From positions 1-64,000 of the forward strand of contig CAVXNJ010000001.1 of the NCBI GenBank assembly GCA_963763135.1: a DNA stretch of 64,000 nt, given 5' to 3'. Below, piece after piece: positions 9,018-18,492 of this stretch. The stretch's first letter is position 1; every line of letters begins with the position of its first letter. The translations under genes and the position numbers were made by a program. Source of the stretch: JANMZO01 sp963763135 (GTDB lineage: Bacteria; Actinomycetota; Acidimicrobiia; Acidimicrobiales; JANYDT01). The notes beneath the pieces are model-generated. The model was given only the letters and a program-made list of their open reading frames with translations, had not been told where the DNA came from and did not search any database.

Positions 9018-10229
9018 ATGAACCACGGACCTGCCACCGAGATCGCCGTCACCCCGAGTTCGTACGATTTCGCAGCGACCCATGACGCCATGCAGCGCTA
9101 CGTCGACTCGTCGATTCTGTCGGGCGTGTCGACCGCAGTCCTTGTGGGCCGCGACGTGGTCGATGTCCATTGCGCCGGGTTTGCCGACGTGGAGAACGGC
9201 GTCGCGCTCCGGCCCGACCACCTGTTCCGGGCGTTCTCCAACACCAAGCTCATCACATCATCGGCGGTGATGATGCTGTGGGAGGAAGGCCACCTCGGGC
9301 TCGATGATCCGATCGAGAAGTACATTCCGCAACTCGGAGACCGCCAAGTTCTGAAAGCTGGAGCGACTGCGCTCGACGAGACCGAGCCGGCCCGGGGATC
9401 GATCACGGTCCGCCATCTGCTGAGTCACAGTTCAGGTCTGAGCTACGGCCTGTTTCCCGGTTCGTTGATCTTCAATGCGTACACCGCAGCGAAAGCGCTT
9501 GACCATACGCAGACGTTGGCCGAGATGATGGACACGATCGCGCCGCTTCCGCTTGTGTTCCATCCCGGCACAGGGTGGGAGTATTCGGTCGCTACCGATG
9601 TACTCGCGCGGCTGGTAGAAGTCGTAAGTGGACAGACGTTTGGCGACTTCCTCAAGATTCGAATCTTCGACCATCTCGGCATGGTCGACACCGGCTTCGT
9701 TGTTCCGGAGGCGCAGCAGTCGCGGCTCACGGCGTATTACGCAGGGGCGAACCTGTTCAATCCGATGGAACCCGGACTGACCCGAACCGATGATGCGCCG
9801 TACCCCGGAGCGTACCTTCGACCGGTGCCGTTCCAGTCCGGTGGTGGAGGACTCGTTTCGAGCCTTCCCGACATGATCAAGCTGATCACCAGCTTCCTGC
9901 CCGACGGTCCGACACTGTTGAAGCCCGACACCATTTCGCTGATGATGACGAACCAGTTGGCCGACGGCGTATCGATCGGGTTTCCCGGGATGGGACGCGT
10001 GGAAGGCAAGACGTTCGGCCTGGGCGGTGCGCTGACGGTCACCCCCTCGGCCAACGATCCGGCGAAGTCGGTCGGCGAATTCGAATGGGGCGGGATAGCC
10101 GGCACGCACTGGTGGATCTCGCCGAAGAACAACCTGGCCGGTCTGTCGATGACCCAGCGCCAGATGGGCTTCTGGCATCCGTTCTCCTTCGAATTCAAAC
10201 GACTCGCCTACCAGGCCGTGCTGGGCTGA
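9018..10229 (+). CDS. Serine hydrolase, beta-lactamase class C / family VIII esterase type
   Basis: A 403-residue penicillin-binding-protein fold hydrolase. The SxxK motif is SNTK (Ser74, Lys77) and the YSx motif is in GWEYSVATD (Tyr189). No signal peptide is seen, which favours a cytoplasmic esterase (EstB/LipL type) over a secreted beta-lactamase. The product GGIAGTHWW near the C-terminus occupies the place of the KTG-like strand. ATG 9018 was chosen because the longer GTG/TTG extension is not family-like. The natural substrate is unknown; simple acyl esters are likely. Confidence 0.85.
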   Translation: MNHGPATEIAVTPSSYDFAATHDAMQRYVDSSILSGVSTAVLVGRDVVDVHCAGFADVENGVALRPDHLFRAFSNTKLITSSAVMMLWEEGHLGLDDPIEKYIPQLGDRQVLKAGATALDETEPARGSITVRHLLSHSSGLSYGLFPGSLIFNAYTAAKALDHTQTLAEMMDTIAPLPLVFHPGTGWEYSVATDVLARLVEVVSGQTFGDFLKIRIFDHLGMVDTGFVVPEAQQSRLTAYYAGANLFNPMEPGLTRTDDAPYPGAYLRPVPFQSGGGGLVSSLPDMIKLITSFLPDGPTLLKPDTISLMMTNQLADGVSIGFPGMGRVEGKTFGLGGALTVTPSANDPAKSVGEFEWGGIAGTHWWISPKNNLAGLSMTQRQMGFWHPFSFEFKRLAYQAVLG

Positions 10230-10265
10230 TCGAACAGGTGCAGGTCCGCGTGCGATCCTGATGGC

Positions 10266-11232
10266 ATGAGCACAGCTGATTCCGCCGAACTTGACGGCGC
10301 TGCATCGTTTGAGCCGGTGGAGTTCTTCGACAACCGGATGCGGACATTGGTAGCGGCCGGTTCCACCGTTCGTAGGTTGGGTGGTGGGGCGATCTGGGCC
10401 GAGGGTCCGCTGTACCTGGCGGCGTTAGAACCAGGTCATCTGGAGTGATATTCCGGGCAACCGAATTCTCTGTTGGAAGGCCGACGAGCCCGATTCGATC
10501 TCGGTCTGGCGGTCGCCGTCGAACTTCGTGAACGGCCACACCCTGGACCACGACGGTCGCATCATTCACTGCTCACACGGGGCCCGGGCCGTGTTGCGCA
10601 CCGAGCACGACGGTTCGGTCACGACCCTGATCACGCATTTTGGCGGTGCGCGACTCAACTCGCCAAATGACGTGATTGTCGCCGCTGACGGCGCAATCTG
10701 GTTCACCGACCCGCCCTACGGAATCCTTTCGGATTACGAGGGCTACAAAGCCGACCAAGAAGTCGACGGTTGCTACGTCTACCGGTTCGAACCCGACTCC
10801 GGGCGACTCGATGCCCTCGTGACCGACATGATTCATCCCAACGGCCTGGCACTGTCACACGATGAGTCGGTTCTCTACGTCTCCGATACGAGTACCGCCG
10901 TGTTCGGAGCGGCTGGCCAGCATCATCTGCGCGCATATGATATCGAACGCGATGAGCATGAGTTTCGAGCCGTGAACGGCCGGGTCTTCGCCGAGATCGA
11001 GCCCGGCCTCCCGGACGGCTTCCGGCTCGACGAATTCGGGAACCTCTACACGTCGAGCCTTGATGCGATCCAGGTGTTCGCGCCCGACGGAACCCGGGTC
11101 GGCCGAATCCCGGTTCCCGAGAAGATCTCGAACTGCTGCTTCGGCGGACCCGACCGACGCACCCTCTTCATCACCGCTTCAACGTCGCTCTACGCGATCG
11201 ATTTGTTGGCAAGCGACGGCCGCTCGAACTAA
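10266..11232 (+). pseudogene. SMP-30/gluconolactonase-like enzyme, split by one frameshift
   Basis: A six-bladed propeller lactonase of the SMP-30/gluconolactonase/LRE family interrupted by one frameshift. The first 60 codons (ATG 10266) end with GAIWAEGPLYL and a premature TGA at 10446. In the next frame the sequence continues at once as WSDIPGNRILCWKADEPDS and runs to 11232 with the family motifs FVNGHTLDHDGRI, NSPNDVIVAADGAIWFTDPP and IHPNGLALSHDESVLYVSD. The slip is near 10430-10445. Restored, the protein would be about 321 residues, a normal length. Either a sequencing indel or a recent null mutation. Confidence 0.85.
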
Positions 11233-11255
11233 GCGCCCAAGTTCCTGGTCACCGT

Positions 11256-11340
11256 GCATGATCCGGGTCACTGGGCAGGCTGCAGCACGACCCGGAACAC
11301 GTCCACTGACCCACAACCTGCCAGATGACCCGGATCATGC
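11256..11340. terminator. Long inverted repeat between convergent genes
   Basis: A perfect 15-bp repeat (11256-11270 with 11326-11340, GCATGATCCGGGTCA and complement), extended inward by a further 8-9 bp with one bulge (CTGGGCAGG / CCTGCCAG). It lies between the convergent SMP-30 gene and CoA-transferase gene and probably ends both transcripts. The loop is long, about 35 bases. Confidence 0.7.
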
Positions 11341-11348
11341 CGTCGGGG

Positions 11349-13742
11349 TCAGTTGAACAGCCCGGTCCCCATTCCTTCGGCGATCTCGCCGGCGTCGAGG
11401 CCGAGTAGCGAATCGAACACATCGAGCGTGTGTTCACCGAGGTAGGGCGACGGTCGGTACTGGAGGACCAGTTCCTCACCGGAAGCATCCGCCAGGGTGG
11501 CCGGGAAACGATCTGTGTACTGCGTGCCCCAGGTCGAACTGTCCATGGCGACGAGCCAGTCTCGGTGAGCGAGTTGCGGGTCGGTGTACAGCGCTTCCGC
11601 GTCGAGGACCGCGTAGGCCGGAACGCCGACGGCCTGCAGTTCCCGGGCCGCGTCGTCTTCGTGTCGGTTGGCCGCCCAGGCGACCAACAAATCGCGAATT
11701 TCGGCCCGATTGGCCCGTCGTTGCTCAATCGTCGAAAGTTGCGATCCGGCACCGATCACGTTGGCAAGGGCCGCCCAGTCGTGGTCGTCGCGGGCGGTTA
11801 CTGCGAGCCAGCCACCGTCGTCGGTGGGCACCACCACGTTCGGCACCGGGTCGGTGAACGGGTCGCGTGTTCCTACCGCTTTCGCCTCGCGGCTGTTGGC
11901 GAACCAGTCGAGAAGGGCCGGACCGACGAGGTAGGTGCCGAGTTCCAACTGCGACAGGTCAATGTGCTGGCCGAGCCCCGTGCGCGCTGTCGCTTCGAGG
12001 GCTGCCAATACCGCGACCGCTCCGGCCAACCCACTCATGTGGTCGTTCAATGCCACTCCGGGACCGCAGTCGAGTTGCCCTTCGGGCCCGGTAAGCGTCG
12101 TAAGTCCACATAGGGCATGCACCGTGGGGGCGAACGTCACGAAGTCACGCCATGGACCGTCGCTGCCGGCGCCCTGCATGGCAACGTATGTGAGCTTAGG
12201 ATTCCACTCCTTCAGTTTCTCCCACCCGACTCCCCATTCTTCGAGAACACCCGCGGAGAAGTTCTCGATCAGAACATCGGCCTGTTCGACCATCTTCCGC
12301 AGAACGTCGGCGGCACCGGGATCGGACATGTTCAGCGTCACGGCGTCCTTCGAACGGTTCCACATGGCGAAGTACGGGAAATCGTTGGCATGCGCACCCA
12401 TGCTCCGCGATTCCGTTTGGATCTTCACGACGTGGGCTCCCAGGTCGGCCATGACGCGGGTGACGAACGGTCCGGCCAACACGTGCGTGAAGTCAATGAC
12501 GCGCACGCCTGCGAGAGGCAGCGCTGCCGGGTCGCCGACGGCTACCGAATCCGGATCGGCCACCGGGGTCCAGCGGTTCAACACGTCTTCGGGGTTGGAC
12601 GGGCTCGCCGGTGGTGGGGTCGCCGGTGGGGCCGGGGTCAGGGAGAAGCGGGCCATCGGGCCGGGCATCCGAATTTCGGGAGGGGTTCCGGTCACTCCCC
12701 GGAAATAGCCCCGGTACTCGTGTTGTGGACATGACGCCACCTGCGGGATGGTGTACACCTCGCCGAAGGGAACGTGCCGCTCCTGGCCGCCGCGGAACAC
12801 CTCCGTTGCGTCAAGGTCTTTGGCGAAGGCGTGCAACGCGGTCATCAAAGCGTTGAGCATGCCGGAGTCGGCCCCGGATTCGGCCGGTGGCGGGAGTACG
12901 GGCGGGTGGCCGCGCTCGGTCATCCATTGCACGAGTTGCGGCACACCCCCTGCGCTGGGCGAGACCATGCAATGGCCGCGTGCGCACTCGACCACCTCGT
13001 ACGCCCGGATCCAGTGCAACGAAGCCTGCCGAACGGCCTTGGGCGCGCCAAAGGCCATGAGCGGTTCGGGGTACCAGTGGAACATCAGCAGGTGCTCGGT
13101 ACACGAGAGCGCAGCCTGCTGTTGCGAGAGATCGAAATGCGTTCCCCGGCCGGTCGCTCGCGCCCGGAACAGACCCGTAAGCGCGCATATCGCTGTGTAG
13201 AACCCACCGATGTTGTCCATCTGACGGCCCCATATGGCAACGGGTTCATCGGGTACGCCGTTCACCGAGAGCAAGCCGCACGCCGCGCCGATGATCAGGT
13301 CGCTCGACTGCCAGTTCGACCTCGGTCCATCACTTCCCCACGGAGTCAACGTGACATGACTCAACCGGGGATTCAGCGTTGTCAGATCTTCACGACCGAG
13401 TCCCAGGGCCTCCAAACGTCCGGGACCTTCAGATTCCAGCAGTACGTCGGCGACGGCGACGAGTGCCCGCAGCGTGTCCAGGCCCGGAGCCGACCCGCCA
13501 CCACCCAGGTCAAGAGGCAGCCAGGTGGTGCCGCCGTCGAACCACCAGTCGAGGAGGCCGCCAGCAACGTTCGTCATGGCGGGGCCGCTGTCCCCGGCTC
13601 GAACCCGAACGACGTCGGCACCAAGCTCCGCAAGGATCTTCGTCGCAAATCGCCCACCGTTGCCGGTGAGATCGAGCACTCGCACACCCGCCAGCGGGCC
13701 GCCGGTGACCTCTACGTTTGTGCCGCTTGTACCTTCTGGCAT
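11349..13742 (-). CDS. Two-headed CaiB/BaiF family (class III) CoA-transferase
   Basis: A 797-residue fusion of two complete class III CoA-transferase domains. The first begins LAGVRVLDLTGNGG (near residue 16) and carries GRGTHFDLSQQQAA; the second begins LPLAGVRVIDFTHVLAGPF (near residue 407) and carries GLGQHIDLSQLE. A proline-rich linker joins them. Class III enzymes normally work as interlocked homodimers, so the fusion may fold as an intramolecular dimer with unequal active sites. Such fused forms occur in actinobacterial steroid and fatty-acid catabolism. Acyl substrates are unknown; no catabolic partner is directly adjacent. Confidence 0.85.
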   Translation of the reverse strand: MPEGTSGTNVEVTGGPLAGVRVLDLTGNGGRFATKILAELGADVVRVRAGDSGPAMTNVAGGLLDWWFDGGTTWLPLDLGGGGSAPGLDTLRALVAVADVLLESEGPGRLEALGLGREDLTTLNPRLSHVTLTPWGSDGPRSNWQSSDLIIGAACGLLSVNGVPDEPVAIWGRQMDNIGGFYTAICALTGLFRARATGRGTHFDLSQQQAALSCTEHLLMFHWYPEPLMAFGAPKAVRQASLHWIRAYEVVECARGHCMVSPSAGGVPQLVQWMTERGHPPVLPPPAESGADSGMLNALMTALHAFAKDLDATEVFRGGQERHVPFGEVYTIPQVASCPQHEYRGYFRGVTGTPPEIRMPGPMARFSLTPAPPATPPPASPSNPEDVLNRWTPVADPDSVAVGDPAALPLAGVRVIDFTHVLAGPFVTRVMADLGAHVVKIQTESRSMGAHANDFPYFAMWNRSKDAVTLNMSDPGAADVLRKMVEQADVLIENFSAGVLEEWGVGWEKLKEWNPKLTYVAMQGAGSDGPWRDFVTFAPTVHALCGLTTLTGPEGQLDCGPGVALNDHMSGLAGAVAVLAALEATARTGLGQHIDLSQLELGTYLVGPALLDWFANSREAKAVGTRDPFTDPVPNVVVPTDDGGWLAVTARDDHDWAALANVIGAGSQLSTIEQRRANRAEIRDLLVAWAANRHEDDAARELQAVGVPAYAVLDAEALYTDPQLAHRDWLVAMDSSTWGTQYTDRFPATLADASGEELVLQYRPSPYLGEHTLDVFDSLLGLDAGEIAEGMGTGLFN

Positions 13743-13845
13743 CTGCCGACCTCCCCTGTCTCGCCGTCAGAGTAGCCAGCCGTGGGCAACCGTGCACTTG
13801 CGAGTGGCTGCCACCGCTGACCCGAAAGCGAGGTTCGGACGAATC

Positions 13846-13862
13846 TGCCCGCCCAGCGGGCA
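13846..13862. terminator. Short hairpin between ABC-F and CoA-transferase genes
   Basis: A 7-bp perfect GC-rich stem (TGCCCGC / GCGGGCA) around a 3-base loop in the 153-bp gap downstream of the ABC-F stop. It could end the ABC-F transcript; there is no T-run, so the call is weak. Confidence 0.35.
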
Positions 13863-13895
13863 CAAACATCCAAACGTCGCGTGGTGAACGCAACC

Positions 13896-15533
13896 TCAGC
13901 TGGTGAGCGACTTGGCCAGGCGAAGGGTCCGCAGGGAGCCCGGTTCGGACAGGCCGGCCATGGCGACCTCGTAGTCGGGCAGTTCGTAGACCTCGCCGTC
14001 ATCGGTGATCATGATGAAGCGGTCGAACTTGGCCAGGAACGTACGGTCGTGGCTGACCGCGACAACCGTTCCTTCGAACCCGTCGAGGGCGAACTCCAAC
14101 GCTTCCGACGAGTCGATGTCGAGGTTGTCGGTAGGTTCGTCGAGCAGAAGCACGTTGTGGCCCTCCAACTCCAGGCAGAGGATTTCCAAGCGCGCCTTCT
14201 GTCCACCCGAAAGTGTCTGAAACTCCTGCCGGGCCGTCGTACGCAGTCCATAGCGAGCCAGTGCCTTCATGGACTTCTCGTCGTCGTGAACCCGGTCGCG
14301 CACGATCATCATGCATTCGCGGTCGGTCCATTCGGGGCGGTCGTTGATCTGTGTAAAGACGCCGACCGAGGTGCGGGGACCAAAACCAACGGTCCCCTGA
14401 TCGGGCTTCGACTCGCCGCTCAGCACGTTGAGAAGGTGGGTCTTCCCGGTCCCGTTCGGACCGATGAGCGCAATTCGCTCGCCGTGGTGGATTTCGTCGG
14501 AGAAGGGTTTGAACAGGTCACCGATAGCGACTTGCTCCAACTTGGCAACTCGCCGGGCCGCGTCGGCACCTCGTAAGTTCACATAGATTTGCTGGTCGGC
14601 GACCGGCGGGGGTGGTGGACCGGCGGCGACGAACTTCTCCCACCGGGTCTCAGCGGCGTTGGCCTTTGTCGCGTTCTTGAAGTTCTGCGCCGCGCGCTGC
14701 TTCATGATCTTCATGTGGTGGAACAGTCGGCGTTCCTCCTGAGCCCAGCGCTTGAGATCGTCGCCCAGTTTCTCCTGACGGTTCTCTCGCGCTTCGCCGA
14801 AGGTTTCGTATGAACCGCCGTGGATCCACGCGCCCGACCCTTCGACCGCGATGATCTTGTTGGTCACGCGCTTGAGCAGCGCCCGGTCATGGCTGACCAT
14901 GAGGATCGTGGAGCGACATGCGATGATCTGCTCTTCGAGCCAGGCGCGAGTTGGGATGTCGAGATAGTTGTCTGGTTCGTCGAGCAGCAGCACATCGGCG
15001 CCGGACGTGAGCAGCAGGTCGAGTACCAGACGCTTGCGTTCCCCACCCGACAGTTCTCGGACCAGGCGGGTGCCGACGTCGAGCACCGGCGTCTTCACGC
15101 TCCGTTCAGCCGACGCGTACCATTTCGCCTCCAACTCGTACCCACCGAGGTCACCCCATACGCTCAGCGCATTGGCAAAGTCCATGCCGTCGTCGTCGCC
15201 CGCGATCATCTTCTTCTCGGCTTCGTTGAGCGCTCGACCGGCCTTGCGCAGCTCAGCCGGGGCGAGTTCCACGAGCATTTCCCGCAAGGTGTCATCGGGC
15301 TTCGACATGCCGACGTCCTGCGTCATGGCCAACACGGTGCCCCTCATCGAGATCTCGCCCTCGTCGGGGGTCAGTTCACCGGTGAGAAGCTTGAGGATCG
15401 TGCTCTTGCCGACCCCGTTCGGCCCGACCAGCGCGGCGTGCTCACCGGGCGACACTCCGAACGACACGTCAAAGAACAGTGAGTCGCGACCCGGGTGCGC
15501 GTACTCCAACTCCGACACGACAATGCTGCTCAT
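13896..15533 (-). CDS. ABC-F family ATPase
   Basis: A 545-residue soluble protein with two ABC ATPase domains and no membrane segment, the ABC-F architecture of ribosome-associated translation factors and antibiotic-protection proteins. Domain 1: Walker A GPNGVGKS (residues 37-44), signature LSGGERKR, Walker B LLLDEPDNYLD. Domain 2: GPNGTGKT, LSGGQKAR, LLLDEPTDNLD. The charged linker between them (HHMKIMKQRAAQNFKNATK) is the tRNA-facing arm. A proline run (PPPPPV) precedes domain 2. Which ABC-F subfamily it belongs to cannot be told by eye. Confidence 0.9.
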   Translation of the reverse strand: MSSIVVSELEYAHPGRDSLFFDVSFGVSPGEHAALVGPNGVGKSTILKLLTGELTPDEGEISMRGTVLAMTQDVGMSKPDDTLREMLVELAPAELRKAGRALNEAEKKMIAGDDDGMDFANALSVWGDLGGYELEAKWYASAERSVKTPVLDVGTRLVRELSGGERKRLVLDLLLTSGADVLLLDEPDNYLDIPTRAWLEEQIIACRSTILMVSHDRALLKRVTNKIIAVEGSGAWIHGGSYETFGEARENRQEKLGDDLKRWAQEERRLFHHMKIMKQRAAQNFKNATKANAAETRWEKFVAAGPPPPPVADQQIYVNLRGADAARRVAKLEQVAIGDLFKPFSDEIHHGERIALIGPNGTGKTHLLNVLSGESKPDQGTVGFGPRTSVGVFTQINDRPEWTDRECMMIVRDRVHDDEKSMKALARYGLRTTARQEFQTLSGGQKARLEILCLELEGHNVLLLDEPTDNLDIDSSEALEFALDGFEGTVVAVSHDRTFLAKFDRFIMITDDGEVYELPDYEVAMAGLSEPGSLRTLRLAKSLTS

Positions 15534-15669
15534 AGTTCAAACCCCATGTCCCCTAGTCTCGCCGCAAACGGGGGCGCAGCGTCGCCGCGACCCGTCCTCA
15601 TCAAATCTCAATGCGTGTCGTTGGTCCGGCCCGTCATGTCCGGAAAGCTGCTGCCGATAGGAACGAGCG

Positions 15670-17046
15670 ATGGTTCAGGGTCAGACAGTCGTTCCGAGCG
15701 CGCGGGCCGCGGCTGCTCTTGCCGCGTCGTTCGGACGAATTTCGCTGCTCGTGGAGACCGACGGAACCATTGCGTGGGCGACGCCGAGCATCGAACGATT
15801 GATGGGATGGCGACCGGCCGAGCTGATCGGCACGTCGCTGTTTCATCTCTACGAGAACGAGTCGCGGGCCTACAGCGAGCGAGGGTTCGAGGGTGCTCGA
15901 CGCGATCCCTCCGGCGCCGGTCACCAACTCGGCTCGATAAGTCGAACCGCCCACGTGCGTTGCCGCGACGGCGGAAGCCTCAGCGTGGAGTCGAGACCCA
16001 CGATCATCGCGAACGAAGGCGTCATCGACAGCGTGCTCGTAGAATGGACCCCTGTCCCCGACCGCTCGTGGCTTCTTACAGCGATCGACGCCGTGACCCT
16101 CCGCCGACCACTGGCCGAGACGTTGCACGCGGTGGTTTCGCTCGTCGAGTCGCTCCTGTACAACGTCCAGGTCGGTGTGGCGGTGTGTGACGGGTCGGCA
16201 TGGAGACTGCCGGTCAGCCCCAGCGGCCGGGATCCTGAACAGTTCACCGATCACCTCCCCGGTCCTGAAGACCCCCGCTGGGAGGAAGGCTTCATTCTGC
16301 TGTCCGGTGATCCGGCAGTGGCCGACTGGGCCGGTGACGGGCTCGGTGTCGGCGTCACTCCCCTGCGGGGCGTCGATCGAACGGTTCTCGGCGCCATGGT
16401 GCTCCTCCACGTGCGTGCCGACCGCCTTCCAATCGTCGTTGTCGGCGGCGAGAACCTTTACGAGGTGGCAGTCCGGCTGGCGGCGTTGACGGTGACCGAC
16501 AGCGAGCACCGCGAAGAACTGCGGGCTGCAGCGGAGATCGATCCACTCACCGGGTTGCTGAACCGAGCCGGGTTGCGACGAGAAGTCAGTCAGATACGTT
16601 GTCCCGCCGGCCAGTCGTTGGCGGTCATGTACCTCGATCTCGACGAATTCAAGCCAGTCAACGACCGGCACGGCCACGGCGCGGGCGACGCGGTGCTCGT
16701 AGCAGTCGGTCAGCGTTTGCGCGAAGTCCTCCGCGAACACGATCTCGCCTGCCGACTCGGGGGCGACGAGTTTGTGCTGCTGTGCTCGGGCCTTTGGACG
16801 GCCGCCGCACTCGATCGGTTCGTCGGCCGAGTGTTCGAAGCCGTAGGTCGACCGATTCAGATCGGTGGGAATGACGTGGAGGTCCATCTCAGCGCGGGAC
16901 TGGCCATTGGTCCGGTTGACGAAGCCGAACGCCTTCTGAACGACGCCGACACGGCGTTGTTACAGGCCAAGCGCTCGGGTAAGCGCCGTGCGGTCATAGG
17001 CATCGACCGGATCAGAAGCATTTCCGTCGATTCCGCGACGCTCTAG
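15670..17046 (+). CDS. PAS-GGDEF diguanylate cyclase
   Basis: A 458-residue signalling protein. An N-terminal PAS domain (SLLVETDGTIAWATPSIERLMG) is followed by a GAF-like middle region and a GGDEF domain with an intact LGGDEF active site and the substrate loop LDLDEFKPVNDRHGHG. An RxxD product-inhibition site (REHD) lies five residues before GGDEF. It should make cyclic di-GMP. No transmembrane segment is seen, so it senses an internal signal. The start may be GTG 15670. It is divergent from the ABC-F gene. Confidence 0.9.
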   Translation: MVQGQTVVPSARAAAALAASFGRISLLVETDGTIAWATPSIERLMGWRPAELIGTSLFHLYENESRAYSERGFEGARRDPSGAGHQLGSISRTAHVRCRDGGSLSVESRPTIIANEGVIDSVLVEWTPVPDRSWLLTAIDAVTLRRPLAETLHAVVSLVESLLYNVQVGVAVCDGSAWRLPVSPSGRDPEQFTDHLPGPEDPRWEEGFILLSGDPAVADWAGDGLGVGVTPLRGVDRTVLGAMVLLHVRADRLPIVVVGGENLYEVAVRLAALTVTDSEHREELRAAAEIDPLTGLLNRAGLRREVSQIRCPAGQSLAVMYLDLDEFKPVNDRHGHGAGDAVLVAVGQRLREVLREHDLACRLGGDEFVLLCSGLWTAAALDRFVGRVFEAVGRPIQIGGNDVEVHLSAGLAIGPVDEAERLLNDADTALLQAKRSGKRRAVIGIDRIRSISVDSATL

Positions 17047-17086
17047 CGGTCGAGCTTTCGTCGCCTACGAACCGTAGGATGACGCG

Positions 17087-17533
17087 GTGGACGATTCCTT
17101 CTTTGATCACGTGCGCAACGCGGCGGAAGGATTCGTCGGCGGAGTGCCGGGAACGCGTCATGCAACTTCGCACTCCCGTGGCGTGAAGGTCTGGTTTGGC
17201 GACTCGACCCGCGAACACTACGAAGCCCAGCTGATCCGGGATCGAGACATGGTCAAGTTGGAAATCGGCTTTCACGCGGAGCACTCGAACAGCGCGCACA
17301 ACGATGCTGTCCTGGCCCATCTTCTGACCGTCGAACCGACCTGGCGCCCCGAACTCGGGGCCGAGGCGGAGTCGGGGGCGTTCATCGGTCGAAAAGGGTG
17401 GACACGAATATCCGAATGCTGGGAACCTCCGACCGCCTCGTCGATTGATGAGGCCATCGAGGTAGCTGCCCGCCTCGCTGACTATGTGAACACCCTTGAG
17501 CCGCTGCGTCGGCAACGCCCCGAGCCCGAGTGA
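17087..17533 (+). CDS. Hypothetical protein
   Basis: A 148-residue soluble acidic protein from GTG 17087, 40 bases after the cyclase, probably the same transcript. It begins VDDSFFDHVRNAAEGFVGG and ends with a helical segment IDEAIEVAARLADYVNTLEPL. I recognise no family. Composition is compact and coding-like, with a mixture of alpha and beta residues. It might be a small ligand-binding or nuclease-inhibitor-like fold, but nothing in the sequence proves this. Confidence 0.65.
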   Translation: MDDSFFDHVRNAAEGFVGGVPGTRHATSHSRGVKVWFGDSTREHYEAQLIRDRDMVKLEIGFHAEHSNSAHNDAVLAHLLTVEPTWRPELGAEAESGAFIGRKGWTRISECWEPPTASSIDEAIEVAARLADYVNTLEPLRRQRPEPE

Positions 17534-17557
17534 CCAAGCAAGCGGGAGCCCGGTGCA

Positions 17558-18337
17558 CTACTTCCCGTAGTTGAACTCCCGAACCTCAGCGAGCGCTTCG
17601 GCGAGCATGCGCACGCTTCCTTCAAACAGCTCCTTACCGCGTTCGGCGGTGGCGGGAAGTGGATCACCGATGTGTCCGTCGGGCCCGAAATCGGAAGACA
17701 ACCAGCCGAACGAAACCGCGCCTCCGAAGCGCACGTACTTGTTGTCGGCCAGCTTGGCCGGCACGTTGCGCGTGGCCACCGACATGTCGACCAACTCCGG
17801 CCGCAGGTGCAGCATGATCGAGGTTTCATCGGTTCCACCGTGGATACCCATGCCGAGTTCGTCTTTCGGTGACGTACCACCCTGGTCGGCCGGCAGACCG
17901 GGGTGGGTGGTGAACGTCATGAGCCCGTGGGCCAGCCTGACTTCACGGTTCGCCGTTTGAAGAAGGGCCGAGTTGCCGCCATGGGCGTTGAGAAACACCA
18001 GACGCTTGGTCGGAAGCATGGCCACGCTTCGACCGATGTCGTCGAGCATGGTCGCCATGGTCTGCTGCGAAAGCCAGATAGTTCCGGGGAAGCGGGCGTG
18101 CTCGTTGGACTTCGTGTAGGAAAGGGTCGGAAGCAACCAGAGGTCGAGTTCGTCGCCGTACTCATCAACGACCGCCCGGCTCACTTCGTTGGCCACGACC
18201 TGATCGGTGTTGACGGGCAGGTGGTGCCCGTGCTGCTCGATCGCACCCAGCGGCTGGATGATGATGGACCGTTCGTTGAGACGGCGTTGAATCTCCGGCC
18301 AGCGGAGGGATCCGAAATCACGTGTCGAAGATGCCAT
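17558..18337 (-). CDS. Creatininase-family amidohydrolase (MftE/ArfB-like)
   Basis: A 259-residue creatininase-family metal-dependent amidohydrolase. The metal-binding motif PLGAIEQHGHHLPVNTD (Glu34, His36, Asp45), NAHGGN and HGGTDETS are all present. The family includes creatinine hydrolase, MftE (trims the mycofactocin precursor) and FAPy deformylase. No mycofactocin genes (mftA-D) are nearby, so an MftE role is not supported here. It is transcribed divergently from the LLM monooxygenase, with 155 bp between starts. Confidence 0.88.
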   Translation of the reverse strand: MASSTRDFGSLRWPEIQRRLNERSIIIQPLGAIEQHGHHLPVNTDQVVANEVSRAVVDEYGDELDLWLLPTLSYTKSNEHARFPGTIWLSQQTMATMLDDIGRSVAMLPTKRLVFLNAHGGNSALLQTANREVRLAHGLMTFTTHPGLPADQGGTSPKDELGMGIHGGTDETSIMLHLRPELVDMSVATRNVPAKLADNKYVRFGGAVSFGWLSSDFGPDGHIGDPLPATAERGKELFEGSVRMLAEALAEVREFNYGK

Positions 18338-18492
18338 GAAGCGATACTACGCAAAGGTTGGGTCCACATTGATAGGAGCAATACGACCTGAACACAATTG
18401 ACCCGCTCCGTTAACAGTCCGACTACCCGGTACCCGACCAACGTCCCGTAACCTATAGGCATCACCGCACGCGAACCGGTCGGGAGGCCCCA

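Noticed and set aside
9018..10229. A resistance beta-lactamase
   Set aside because: No signal peptide and the sequence fits family VIII esterases; resistance is not supported.
17558..18337. Mycofactocin peptidase MftE and a hidden mycofactocin locus
   Set aside because: No mftA-, mftB-, mftC- or mftD-like genes lie within the window; only the creatininase family can be claimed.
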